Shown piece after piece: positions 1 to 6,646 of a DNA stretch of 7,139 nucleotides. The notes under the pieces are model-generated. The model was not told the origin of the DNA and ran no database searches. It saw only the letters and a list, made by a program, of their open reading frames with translations. The DNA comes from Betaproteobacteria bacterium (GTDB taxonomy: Bacteria; Pseudomonadota; Gammaproteobacteria; Burkholderiales; Burkholderiaceae_E). A program made the position numbers and the translations under genes. Every line of letters begins with the position of its first letter. The stretch's first letter is position 1. Location of the stretch: NCBI GenBank assembly GCA_009922405.1, contig RFVZ01000133.1, positions 1 through 7,139 of the forward strand, read 5' to 3'.

Positions 1-434
1 AACATGCCATATCCGTAGGCGTTGTGCAGCATGTCGCCCTTGCGACCACCGGCAGCCCGAATGGAGCGAGCCATGAGGTTAGCCCAGTGGTCGATGTCCT
101 GCGCGGTGTAGCCCACCACGATAGATTTCCCGGTCGTACCACTCGATGCATGCAAACGCACGACTTGCTCGCGTGGCACGGCAAACAATCCGAAGGGATA
201 GTTGTCGCGCAAGGATGCTTTGGTCATGAAAGGGAACTTGGACAGATCCGCCAAGGTCTTCATGTCGTCCGGATGCACGCCCTGATCATCAAAGGCCTTG
301 CGATGAAACGGAACGTTTTCGTAAACATGTCGCAACGACCACTTCAGCCGCTCAAGCTGCAGAGTCGATATCTCGTCGCGGCTGGCAGTTTCAATGGCTT
401 CTAGCTCACCAGGCTGGGGCAATTTAACGGTCAT
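1..434 (-). CDS. paaK: Phenylacetate-CoA ligase PaaK, N-terminal part (runs off the window)
   Basis: This is the 5' part of a gene that continues beyond base 1; 144 codons are visible from an ATG at 434-432. PaaK is a cytoplasmic adenylate-forming enzyme that makes phenylacetyl-CoA from phenylacetate, CoA and ATP, the first committed step of the paa pathway. The visible protein has the family's opening region (LERLKWSLRHVYENVPFHR, about residues 27-45), a KFPFMTKASLRDNYPFGLFAV block (66-86), and the phosphate-binding loop SSGTTGK at residues 97-103. It breaks off in the conserved AYGYGMF segment (about 139-145), so the AMP- and CoA-binding C-terminal parts are outside. It follows paaI by 48 bases and is probably the next gene of the same operon. 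The ribosome binding site is weak (a GGTAG about 13 bases upstream). Family assignment is secure; aerobic paa use follows from the neighbours. Confidence 0.95.
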   Translation of the reverse strand, partial: MTVKLPQPGELEAIETASRDEISTLQLERLKWSLRHVYENVPFHRKAFDDQGVHPDDMKTLADLSKFPFMTKASLRDNYPFGLFAVPREQVVRLHASSGTTGKSIVVGYTAQDIDHWANLMARSIRAAGGRKGDMLHNAYGYGM

Positions 435-482
435 GAACGTCTACTACCGGGATGTGTTGTGATGACAAGGTGGGTTGGGTTA

Positions 483-950
483 TCAGGCCTGCGCGAAACT
501 GGAGATGACCTCACCCTGGATCCGAGCCGATTTGCCGCGAAACAGGGCCACGATCTTTCCCTCGGCGGTACTGACGCTGACGTCGTAAACACCGGAACGC
601 CCGCTTTGTGCTCGCTCGACCGCCATAGCCACCAGGCTGTCGTTCAGATGGGCGGGAGCCAAAAAATCAATATGACAGGCTGAGGCTACGGTGTTGAGGT
701 TATAGCTATTGCAGGCGTAGGCAAAGGCTGTGTCGGCCAGGGTGAATAACATTCCACCGTGGCAAATTGCATGACCGTTGACCATGTCCTGGCGCACCTT
801 CATGGTCAACCGCGCAGTGCCAGGCATCACTTCAACAATTTCGATGCCAAGCGCCTGCGCTGCATGATCACGGGACCACATGGCTTTCGCGGCATCCTCT
901 GCGAGTTGCTGTCGCTGGGAGGATGTCAGCATCGTGGAGGGATCAGCCAT
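483..950 (-). CDS. paaI: Hydroxyphenylacetyl-CoA thioesterase PaaI
   Basis: A 155-residue hotdog-fold thioesterase, slightly longer than the roughly 140-residue E. coli PaaI because of an N-terminal extension. PaaI hydrolyses ring-hydroxylated phenylacetyl-CoA thioesters, which rescues trapped CoA when the paa pathway stalls. The diagnostic core is NGH at 58-60, CHGGMLFTLADTAFAYACNS at about 63-82, and the later SACHIDFLAPA and ALFRGKSARI segments. Asp73 in LADTAFA aligns with the catalytic Asp61 of E. coli PaaI; Asn58 and the HGG at 64-66 are also kept. It starts at ATG 950-948, with AAGGA about 10 bases upstream, 33 bases after paaG. The enzyme should act as a cytoplasmic tetramer, as known for the family. 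All expected catalytic positions are present. Confidence 0.95.
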   Translation of the reverse strand: MADPSTMLTSSQRQQLAEDAAKAMWSRDHAAQALGIEIVEVMPGTARLTMKVRQDMVNGHAICHGGMLFTLADTAFAYACNSYNLNTVASACHIDFLAPAHLNDSLVAMAVERAQSGRSGVYDVSVSTAEGKIVALFRGKSARIQGEVISSFAQA

Positions 951-983
951 GGAGATTTTTTCCTTAATAAACCGGTCGTTCGG

Positions 984-1775
984 TTAGGTCCCAGTAAAAC
1001 GCGGACTACGTTTTTCCTTGAAGGCAGCGACACCTTCGGCAAAGTCAGAGCTCCAGCCGAGTTCGCGCATAAAGCCACCTTCCATCGAGAGCTGTTGCTC
1101 CAGCGTGTGGGTCGGTGCAGCGTGCATGGCCTGGCGCGTGCGCACCAAAGCCTTGGTGGGCATGGCTGCAAGCTGTGTGGCCAGCTTGTCCACTGTCGAG
1201 GCGAGTTCATTGTCTTCAACCACTTGCCAGATCAAACCCCATTCGGCGGCTTTTTCAGCGGTCAGTTTGTCGGCCAACAAGGCCAACCCCATGGCGCGCG
1301 CCATGCCCACCCGCTGTGGCAAAAACCAGGTGCCACCCGTATCGGGGATGAGGCCGATTTTGCTGAACGCCTGCAAGAAGGAAGCCGATCTGCCGGCAAT
1401 CGCCAAATCGCAGGCCAATGCAAGGCTGGCGCCTGCGCCAGCGGCGACACCGTTGACCATGGCCACAGTGGGGACACGTAGGTTTTGCAAACGCAATATG
1501 AGCGGTTTGTAGTTTTGCTCCACCACATTACCAATATCGGGCGCCGTGTCACCCATGGCCATGTCCGGGTCGGCCAGGTCCTGCCCTGCACAGAAGGCAC
1601 GGCCGGCACCGCTAACAACTAGTACGCGGATGGTCCTATCGACCTGGATGCTGTCGAGCGCGTCGCGCAATTCGATGTGCATGGCACTGGTGAAGCTATT
1701 GAGCTTGTCAGGACGATTCAGCGTCAGTCGGGCGACGCTGTCGGAAACTTCAAATCGAATGCACTGGTAGTCCAT
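984..1775 (-). CDS. paaG: 1,2-epoxyphenylacetyl-CoA isomerase PaaG
   Basis: A 263-residue crotonase-family enzyme, almost the same length as E. coli PaaG (262). PaaG converts the ring-1,2-epoxide of phenylacetyl-CoA to the seven-membered oxepin-CoA, the step before ring cleavage by PaaZ, and also acts as a delta-isomerase later in the pathway. Oxyanion-hole elements are FCAGQDL (61-67) and NGVAAGAGASLALACD (about 108-123). The PaaG-typical GLIPDTGGTWFLP at 141-153 supplies the catalytic Asp145. A Glu typical of enoyl-CoA hydratases is not seen in the usual oxyanion-helix position (the segment reads AAGAGASLAL), which fits an isomerase rather than a hydratase. It starts at ATG 1775-1773 with a good GAGGA site about 6 bases upstream. 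It follows livF by 117 bases with no clear terminator between. Other crotonase family members are possible, but context and the IPDTGGTW motif favour PaaG. Confidence 0.92.
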   Translation of the reverse strand: MDYQCIRFEVSDSVARLTLNRPDKLNSFTSAMHIELRDALDSIQVDRTIRVLVVSGAGRAFCAGQDLADPDMAMGDTAPDIGNVVEQNYKPLILRLQNLRVPTVAMVNGVAAGAGASLALACDLAIAGRSASFLQAFSKIGLIPDTGGTWFLPQRVGMARAMGLALLADKLTAEKAAEWGLIWQVVEDNELASTVDKLATQLAAMPTKALVRTRQAMHAAPTHTLEQQLSMEGGFMRELGWSSDFAEGVAAFKEKRSPRFTGT

Positions 1776-1892
1776 GACGATCCTCAGTGGGGTTGGGGGC
1801 GCTGGATCACGCTAAAGCGTTGGGCAACAACGGCTTGGGTTATGGGGTCGTTTTGAGTCATCTGTTTTGAAATTGGCTGGTTCGGTACGGCA

Positions 1893-2639
1893 TTAGATGC
1901 CGAGGTAGGCCGCACGCACTTGTTCGTTGTTAATGAGGGCTTCTCCAGTCCCTGTAAGCGTCACCGCACCGGTTTCCAGTACGTAGCCACGGTCGGCGAT
2001 GGATAGCGCTGCGATCGCGTTTTGCTCAACCAGCAGGATCGTCATCCCCTGAGCTTTGAGAGTCTTGATGACCTTGAATACCTCTTCCACCAGTAGCGGT
2101 GCCAGCCCCATCGATGGCTCGTCCAGCAGCAGCAGGCGTGGGCGTCCCATGAGGGCGCGGCCTATGGCCAACATCTGCTGTTGCCCGCCGGACAGAGTGC
2201 CGGCTGGTAGAGCTCGCTTCTCCTTCAAGATCGGAAACATGGCAAAAATCTTCTCCATGTCCCCGGCCACCTGTTGCTTGGGCTGGGTGTAGGCGCCCAG
2301 ACGTAGGTTGTCTTCGATCGAGAGTGGCCCGAAAACCTGACGACCTTCGGGACTTTGACAAATGCCGAGGCGCATTCGTCTGTCAGAGCGCAGCCCGCTA
2401 ATATCCTCTCCCTCAAAGAGGATTTTCCCCGCGTTAATCGATTGAACGCCCGATAGGGCGCGCAGGAAGGTCGTCTTGCCGGCCCCATTGGCACCCACCA
2501 GGGCAACGGTTTCGCCGCGTCGCACTTCGAGTGTGATGCCCTTGAGCGCCTTGATGCGACCGTAGCAGCTCTCAAGCCCTTGGACATCTAGCAGCACCGG
2601 CTTTGGTGCTGTTGTGGCAGTGACCGGCAGACTACCCAT
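1893..2639 (-). CDS. livF: Branched-chain-type ABC transporter ATPase, LivF family
   Basis: A 248-residue ABC ATPase of the hydrophobic amino acid transporter class, one of the two nucleotide-binding subunits on the inner face of the membrane. Walker A is GANGAGKT (49-56), the Q-loop glutamine is Gln95 before SPEGRQVF, the signature is LSGGQQQ (149-155), and Walker B is LLLLDEPSMGLAP (169-181, Asp173/Glu174). The switch position reads VEQNA (204-208) with Gln206 where most ABC ATPases have His; this is normal for LivF and helps separate it from LivG. It ends in AAYLGI, as is usual. The gene starts 5 bases after livG, without a strong ribosome binding site, so coupled translation is likely. 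The first 14 residues precede the usual VLLDVQGL beginning, so the true start could be slightly downstream. The substrate cannot be read from this subunit; operon context suggests phenylacetate or a related aromatic acid. Confidence 0.93.
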   Translation of the reverse strand: MGSLPVTATTAPKPVLLDVQGLESCYGRIKALKGITLEVRRGETVALVGANGAGKTTFLRALSGVQSINAGKILFEGEDISGLRSDRRMRLGICQSPEGRQVFGPLSIEDNLRLGAYTQPKQQVAGDMEKIFAMFPILKEKRALPAGTLSGGQQQMLAIGRALMGRPRLLLLDEPSMGLAPLLVEEVFKVIKTLKAQGMTILLVEQNAIAALSIADRGYVLETGAVTLTGTGEALINNEQVRAAYLGI

Positions 2640-2644
2640 GCTGC

Positions 2645-3406
2645 TCAGGCGTGTGCGCCCAAGTAGGCGGCAATGACATCGGGGTTGCGCCGCACGTCAG
2701 CTGCCGTGCCTTCGGCCAGCTTTCGTCCGTAGTCCAGCACCAGAATTCGATCGGACAGGTTCATTACCATCTTCATATCGTGCTCGACCAAAACGACGGT
2801 CACCCCGGTGTCGGCAACCTTCCGGATCAGTGCGTCCACCTCAGTCGTTTCCTTGGGGTTGAGGCCTGCCGCAGGCTCATCCAGAAAAAGCAGGCGCGGC
2901 TTCATCGCGAGCGCCCGGGCAATTTCCAGACGCTTCAAGGCGCCATAGGGCATGCTGTCCGCGCGGACTGTGACGTATGCATCCAGCCCCACGAAACGCA
3001 TCAGCGCAACGGCCTCGGTATGCAGTTCACGGTCGCGAGATTGGACTGAGGGCCAACGTAGGGCTGCCTTGAACAAGTTGCGGTCCAACCGCAAATGGGC
3101 GCCGACCATCACGTTCTCAACGGCGCTCATGTTCATGCAGACTTGCAAGTTCTGAAAGGTCCGGGCCACGCCCCGCTGCGCCAGCACATCGGGCGATTTG
3201 CCCGCAATATTTTGCCCCTCCAATACGATGCTGCCAGAGCTTGGCTTGTATATGCCCGTAATGAGGTTGAACAGGGTGGTCTTACCTGCGCCGTTTGGGC
3301 CAATGACGGCATAGACAATCCCAGCATCGATGCTGAAGGAAACATCCTGAACCGCTTTGACGCCGCCAAACTGAATGGAGAGGTCCCGAACCTCGAGCAG
3401 TGCCAT
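2645..3406 (-). CDS. livG: Branched-chain-type ABC transporter ATPase, LivG family
   Basis: A 253-residue ABC ATPase that would pair with LivF under the LivH/LivM membrane pore. Walker A is GPNGAGKT (36-43), the Q-loop is ARTFQN with Gln85, and Walker B is LLFLDEPAAGLNP (172-184, Asp176/Glu177). The switch His209 is present in VEHDM. The signature region is MPYGALKRLEIARAL (152-166), in the degenerate LivG style (YGxxKRLEIARAL) rather than canonical LSGGQ. The C-terminus ends NPDVIAAYLGAHA, as in other LivG proteins. It starts at ATG 3406-3404, two bases after the livM stop, with GGAAGG inside the livM end as a likely ribosome binding site. It is the middle gene of the tightly spaced livHMGF block. 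Confidence 0.93.
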   Translation of the reverse strand: MALLEVRDLSIQFGGVKAVQDVSFSIDAGIVYAVIGPNGAGKTTLFNLITGIYKPSSGSIVLEGQNIAGKSPDVLAQRGVARTFQNLQVCMNMSAVENVMVGAHLRLDRNLFKAALRWPSVQSRDRELHTEAVALMRFVGLDAYVTVRADSMPYGALKRLEIARALAMKPRLLFLDEPAAGLNPKETTEVDALIRKVADTGVTVVLVEHDMKMVMNLSDRILVLDYGRKLAEGTAADVRRNPDVIAAYLGAHA

Positions 3407-3408
3407 GT

Positions 3409-4341
3409 TCAGTCAACCTTCCCGAAACGACTGGCCAGCGTAGGAACCAGCCCCTTGGGCAGAAAGATCATGCAAAGCATGAGGATTGCGCCGAAAACCA
3501 CGGTCTCCCAACCCTCGAAGGTGGCCAGTGCTTGCGGCAAGGAGGTGAGCAAGACGGCCCCAAGGACTGACCCGTAGATAGATCCCATCCCACCAATCAC
3601 GACCATTGTGACCAGCTCGATCGAGTGGAAAAAGTCCGCCAGGTTGGGAGTGACAAAACCCACATACAGCGCCGTGACGCTACCCATGATGCTGGCAAAC
3701 GTGGCCGACATGACAAACACGCTGACCTTGTATCGCACGACGTGCACACCCACCACCTTGGATGCGATCTCCGAGCCATGCAAGGCCCGCAGGGCACGTC
3801 CAAAGGGCGAATCGATGATGTTGATCGACGCCCACACGCTGAAACAAAGCAGGCTGGCGGCGATCCAGTACCAATGCATGTCGCCCGAGACTTCAAAACT
3901 GCCCAACGACATGGCGGGCACGGGCATCCCGTCAGGGCCCCCTGTCAAGGTGGCTTCGTTGCGCACGATAATGTTGATGATGATGCCCAGACCCAAGGTC
4001 GCCATGGCCAGGTAATGCCCCCTGAGGCGGAAGATTGGACGGGCCAGCATGGCAGCCAACACACCAGCCGCCAGGGCTCCTGCTATCACCGCCAACATTG
4101 GATGCCAGCCGAAATGCGTGGGTAAAACGGCCGATGCGTAGGCACCAATACCGATGAAGCCAGCATGACCCAGGCTGATCTGACCGGCGAAGCCGATCAG
4201 CAGGTTTAGCCCCAGCACAATGACGGCATTGATCACCATGCGAATAGCCAGGTCCACGTAAAAGCTGTTGGGTAGCACCAGCGGCAAGAAAAGCAACACG
4301 GCAGCAATCAGATACAGACCACGATAGGGATGTTTATCCAT
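3409..4341 (-). CDS. livM: Branched-chain-type ABC transporter permease, LivM family
   Basis: An integral membrane subunit of the ABC importer, 310 residues from the start chosen here. It is shorter than E. coli LivM but typical for LivM in catabolic gene clusters. Multiple hydrophobic segments span the protein. Family landmarks are GFAGQISLGHAGFIGIGAY (50-68), RLRGHYLAMATLGLG (105-119), TGGPDGMP (133-140), the EAA-type cytoplasmic loop around IASKVVGVHVVRYK (192-205) that contacts the ATPases, GGMGSIYGSVLGA (250-262) and FLPKGLV (293-299). I chose ATG 4341-4339, four bases after the livH stop. The frame also reaches a GTG at 4371-4369, overlapping livH by 26 bases, which would add ten mostly polar residues before MDKHPYRG. 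Neither start has a strong ribosome binding site, so translation is probably coupled to livH. Confidence 0.9.
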   Translation of the reverse strand: MDKHPYRGLYLIAAVLLFLPLVLPNSFYVDLAIRMVINAVIVLGLNLLIGFAGQISLGHAGFIGIGAYASAVLPTHFGWHPMLAVIAGALAAGVLAAMLARPIFRLRGHYLAMATLGLGIIINIIVRNEATLTGGPDGMPVPAMSLGSFEVSGDMHWYWIAASLLCFSVWASINIIDSPFGRALRALHGSEIASKVVGVHVVRYKVSVFVMSATFASIMGSVTALYVGFVTPNLADFFHSIELVTMVVIGGMGSIYGSVLGAVLLTSLPQALATFEGWETVVFGAILMLCMIFLPKGLVPTLASRFGKVD

Positions 4342-4345
4342 GAGG

Positions 4346-5221
4346 TCAGACCCGATCGGTAGTCTTGCCACCGAAGACGCCGCTTGGCCGAAAGAAGAGA
4401 ATCAGGAGGATCAGCACAAAGGGCATCGCATCCTTGTAAGAGGACGAGATGTAACCGGCGCCCATGGCCTCTAGCACACCTACCATCAGGCCGCCGATCA
4501 CCGCACCGAGACCGCTTCCCAGACCGCCCAGAACAGCACCCACGAAACCCTTCAGGCCGAGCATGATGCCGGCGTCGTAGGACGTGAGCGTAATGGGTGT
4601 CACCAGAATTCCGCCGAGCGCGCCCAGGGCGGCTGACATGGCGAAGCTCAGAAACAGAACGCCGTCGGTGTTAATACCCACCAACTCTGCTGCAACCCGG
4701 TTGCATGAAGTGGCCAACATGGCCTTGCCCAGCAACGTGCGGGCAAAGAAATACCAAAGGCAGCAGACAACGACGGCCGTGACACCGAGGACCCACAGAC
4801 TTTGGGGCATCAAAGTAGCCCCCAGAACGTGTAAGGGCTGTTCTCCCGAGAAAGCCGGCAGACTGAAAGTTCCCTTGCCCAGCCAGATCTGCACCAGACC
4901 GCGCAACACCAGCGAGGCCCCGATCGTGATAATGATTAACGTGACTGGCTCCGCGCCTTTGACTGGCTCAATGGCCACTTTTTCCATGACCAAACCAACG
5001 ATGGCTGGAAGTGCAATCGCCAGAACCAAAGCCAGCAGCAGGGGAAGACCCGAATGAGTGAAGTACACGGCCAGCATGCCGCCCAACATGATGAATTCAC
5101 CCTGTGCAAAATTGATCACATGGCTGGCGTTATAGATCAGCGTAAAACCCAGTGCGGCCAGCGCGTAGGTAGAACCTACCGTGATGCCCGAGAAAAGAAA
5201 TTGCAGGAACTGCGCAAGCAT
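4346..5221 (-). CDS. livH: Branched-chain-type ABC transporter permease, LivH family
   Basis: A 291-residue integral membrane permease that would form the import channel with LivM. It opens with a hydrophobic helix and the family sequence GFTLIYNASHVINFAQGEFIMLGG (25-48); the Gln in FAQGEF replaces the His common in this motif. The EAA-type loop is AAELVGINTDGVLFLSFAMSAALGALGGIL (about 177-206). GFVGAVLGGLGSGLGAVIGG (225-244) and RPSGVFG (278-284) close the protein in standard LivH fashion. The ATG at 5221-5219 lacks a good ribosome binding site of its own. Its first base is the last base of the stop codon of a short upstream ORF, TGATG, which suggests translational coupling. It is the first gene of livHMGF. 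No LivK-type binding protein lies on either side within the window. Confidence 0.93.
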   Translation of the reverse strand: MLAQFLQFLFSGITVGSTYALAALGFTLIYNASHVINFAQGEFIMLGGMLAVYFTHSGLPLLLALVLAIALPAIVGLVMEKVAIEPVKGAEPVTLIIITIGASLVLRGLVQIWLGKGTFSLPAFSGEQPLHVLGATLMPQSLWVLGVTAVVVCCLWYFFARTLLGKAMLATSCNRVAAELVGINTDGVLFLSFAMSAALGALGGILVTPITLTSYDAGIMLGLKGFVGAVLGGLGSGLGAVIGGLMVGVLEAMGAGYISSSYKDAMPFVLILLILFFRPSGVFGGKTTDRV

Positions 5222-5277
5222 CAGGCGCTCAACCGACTGTCATAGCGGCGATGACTCGACCCCTGCTGGTTAGACAC
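5221..5277 (-). CDS. Possible 18-residue leader ORF coupled to livH
   Basis: On the minus strand a strong Shine-Dalgarno sequence AAGGAG (5289-5284) is followed six bases later by GTG (5277-5275). This opens a frame of 18 codons reading MSNQQGSSHRRYDSRLSA and ending in TGA at 5223-5221. The A of this TGA is also the first base of the livH ATG, giving TGATG, an arrangement typical of translational coupling. livH has no comparable ribosome binding site. The peptide is hydrophilic, has no motif I recognise and no run of a regulatory amino acid, so classical attenuation is not indicated. It could also be the remnant of a gene lost between paaX and livH. An in-frame ATG at 5283-5281 touches the AAGGAG directly and is too close to be the preferred start. 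Expression is an inference from signal and spacing only. Confidence 0.4.
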   Translation of the reverse strand: MSNQQGSSHRRYDSRLSA

Positions 5278-5283
5278 AGACAT

Positions 5284-5289
5284 CTCCTT
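5284..5289 (-). promoter_or_regulatory. Strong ribosome binding site AAGGAG upstream of the leader ORF
   Basis: AAGGAG on the minus strand is the best Shine-Dalgarno match in front of the liv block. It is 62 bases from the livH ATG, too far to serve livH directly, but six bases from the GTG of the short ORF that ends on the livH start. Confidence 0.5.
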
Positions 5290-5343
5290 GGTCTTCACCC
5301 CGCTTTTACTGCGCTACGGCTCTGGGTGATTTATTTTTCCAAA

Positions 5344-5372
5344 ATACTGACATCAACAATTCATCACGTCAA
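5344..5372 (-). promoter_or_regulatory. Candidate sigma-70 promoter for livHMGF-paaGIK
   Basis: On the minus strand TTGACG (5372-5367) matches the -35 box at five of six positions and is followed after 17 bases by CAGTAT (5349-5344), a weak -10 box matching three of six. Initiation near 5337 would give a leader of about 60 bases before the short coupled ORF. The surroundings are clearly more AT-rich than the genes on both sides. The -35 box overlaps the left arm of the ACGTGAT inverted repeat, which fits a repressible promoter. The -10 match is poor, so the exact boxes are uncertain. Confidence 0.35.
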
Positions 5373-5390
5373 ACATAAAAGATACGTGAT
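5363..5390. promoter_or_regulatory. Inverted repeat ATCACGT-N14-ACGTGAT, candidate PaaX operator
   Basis: Perfect 7-base arms ATCACGT (5363-5369) and ACGTGAT (5384-5390) are separated by 14 bases. Arm centres are 21 bases apart, two turns of B-DNA, as expected for a dimeric regulator reading one face. The right arm continues as GTGATT, sharing the TGATT core described for E. coli PaaX sites. The left arm overlaps the candidate -35 box of the liv-paa promoter. PaaX is encoded just upstream and is the obvious candidate ligand. Binding is inferred; another regulator is possible. Confidence 0.5.
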
Positions 5391-5667
5391 TACCAAGATT
5401 ATGGATTTTTTTGTATCAAATCAGGGTTTACACTTACATCCCAGCAGGCGCTTCACCGGCTCAGAATCGTAACAATCGACCCGTAACTCCCCGTAAGGAA
5501 GGCAGATTAACTCAGTGACCGGAAATGAATAAGACTGACATCGCTAGCCTCTAAGAGACACCGACTTCGTGAAAAACTCGCTGGCTGTGAATCACTTTCC
5601 GCGACAAGCCCAAACGTTCTGACAAGGTGGATGGCAGACTCCAAGGGCCGCCCATTCAAGCCTCACA

Positions 5668-6633
5668 CTAGGCAACCGGTTTTAAATCCATGCCAAACTC
5701 AAATCGAGTGAATAGCGCGTGCGATGCGTTGGGCACTGCACCGTTGGAGAGCCGAACCGTTGCGTTCAGATGCCTCTCTGACAATGGCAAGAGTTTGCGA
5801 TACAGATCCCGGCACATCAGCCGAGCACTACTTCCTGGCCAGGCGGCGGGCAATAGACTTTCAGGCAGTTGAGGGTCACGCAGGAGCAATCGGCGCACAT
5901 CGTGTATCAGCAGGGTGCGTACAAGAAAGGCATTCTCTTCCGATACATCATCAGGCCCTCTCTCGAGTAGCGCATCTCGGATAGGCTCGTACTTCTGCAA
6001 GAAACTTTCGTAAGACAGCGCGAGGTCACTGAGGTTCCAGGCTGTTTGCACCATCTCGCTGTCTGTTGCACAGTGCGCCGTACGAGAATTGACCGCCACC
6101 ATCGGCACCAGACTGGTCAGCACCCGGTCGAGTCCCTCTGACGCCAGACTCTCCATCACCTTTTCCAGATCAGCGGTTGGGTGCACAAAACTGCCTGTCG
6201 CAGTTTCGCCAAACCCGTGCCAAAAGAGCGCACGGCGCAATTGCTCCCGCAAGCGGGCATCAAGCTCCGCCACAATCAGGACAAGGCGCCATCTCCTATC
6301 CCAGCCTGGGATGTCGGTCGCATATATTTGACGGGATGCCTCGTCGAACCGGCTGCGCCCCGAGGGGGTAAGCATGTAGTCGGTTTTTCGGCCCAAAGCC
6401 TCAGACTGTAACCACTCTTTTTTTACCAGTCGGTAAACGGCCGTGCGCACGAGGCGTTCGTTGACACCCAAGGGCTGCAACAACTGGATGAGGCTACCCA
6501 ACGAAACACGCCCGCCGCGGGGCAGAATTGCGTCGCCAAAGACTGTGGTGATCAAAGACCCTGCTTGAATACGGCTTTCCTGACGAAAGCGCTCAAGTCG
6601 AGTTTCAATGGCCGTTGAGACTAGTTGTTTCAC
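5668..6633 (-). CDS. paaX: PaaX-family transcriptional repressor of phenylacetate catabolism
   Basis: A 321-residue protein, close to the 316 residues of E. coli PaaX. PaaX represses paa promoters, and phenylacetyl-CoA, the PaaK product, releases it. The N-terminal winged-helix region (about 25-92) shows SLITTVFGDAILPRGGRVSLGSLI, then NERLVRTAVYRLVKKEWL and GRKTDYMLTPSG. The C-terminal part carries the family block RDPQLPESLLPAAWPG (252-267) followed by a DLYRKLLPLSE segment. The frame starts with GTG (6633-6631); an in-frame TAA lies about 40 bases upstream and no ATG or other start sits between, so GTG is the earliest possible start. No good Shine-Dalgarno precedes it. The stop is TAG at 5670-5668. 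It is transcribed toward livH but separated from it by a control region, so it probably has its own promoter within 6634-6720. Confidence 0.93.
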   Translation of the reverse strand: MKQLVSTAIETRLERFRQESRIQAGSLITTVFGDAILPRGGRVSLGSLIQLLQPLGVNERLVRTAVYRLVKKEWLQSEALGRKTDYMLTPSGRSRFDEASRQIYATDIPGWDRRWRLVLIVAELDARLREQLRRALFWHGFGETATGSFVHPTADLEKVMESLASEGLDRVLTSLVPMVAVNSRTAHCATDSEMVQTAWNLSDLALSYESFLQKYEPIRDALLERGPDDVSEENAFLVRTLLIHDVRRLLLRDPQLPESLLPAAWPGSSARLMCRDLYRKLLPLSERHLNATVRLSNGAVPNASHALFTRFEFGMDLKPVA

Positions 6634-6646
6634 CGAATGAGAAGTC

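Larger units (their letters stand above)
5284..5667. other. Gene-poor control region between paaX and livH
   Basis: This stretch of almost 400 bases has no convincing gene on either strand. Bases about 5328-5430 are strongly AT-rich and hold the candidate promoter and inverted repeat. GTGATT occurs at 5326-5331 and 5386-5391 on the plus strand and at 5595-5590 on the minus strand, the last as part of the odd palindrome GTGAATCAC (5587-5595). Bases 5430-5667 have ordinary composition with nothing else I recognise, and no hairpin with a T-tract marks the end of paaX. Confidence 0.6.

Noticed and set aside
24..1770. Several long plus-strand open frames opposite paaK, paaI and paaG
   Set aside because: They are antisense to genes with clear family motifs, show no recognisable domains and have the composition expected of shadow frames in GC-rich DNA.
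2022..2030. Missing H-loop histidine in LivF (VEQNA) as a defect
   Set aside because: Gln at this place is normal in LivF-type ATPases, so it is a family feature and not a loss of function.
5251..5472. Plus-strand 73-codon frame in the control region
   Set aside because: It runs through the AT-rich promoter and inverted repeat, has no Shine-Dalgarno and shows no motif.
5640..5667. GC-rich stretch GGGCCGCCC just after paaX as a terminator
   Set aside because: The possible stem is only about three base pairs and no T-tract follows on the minus strand.
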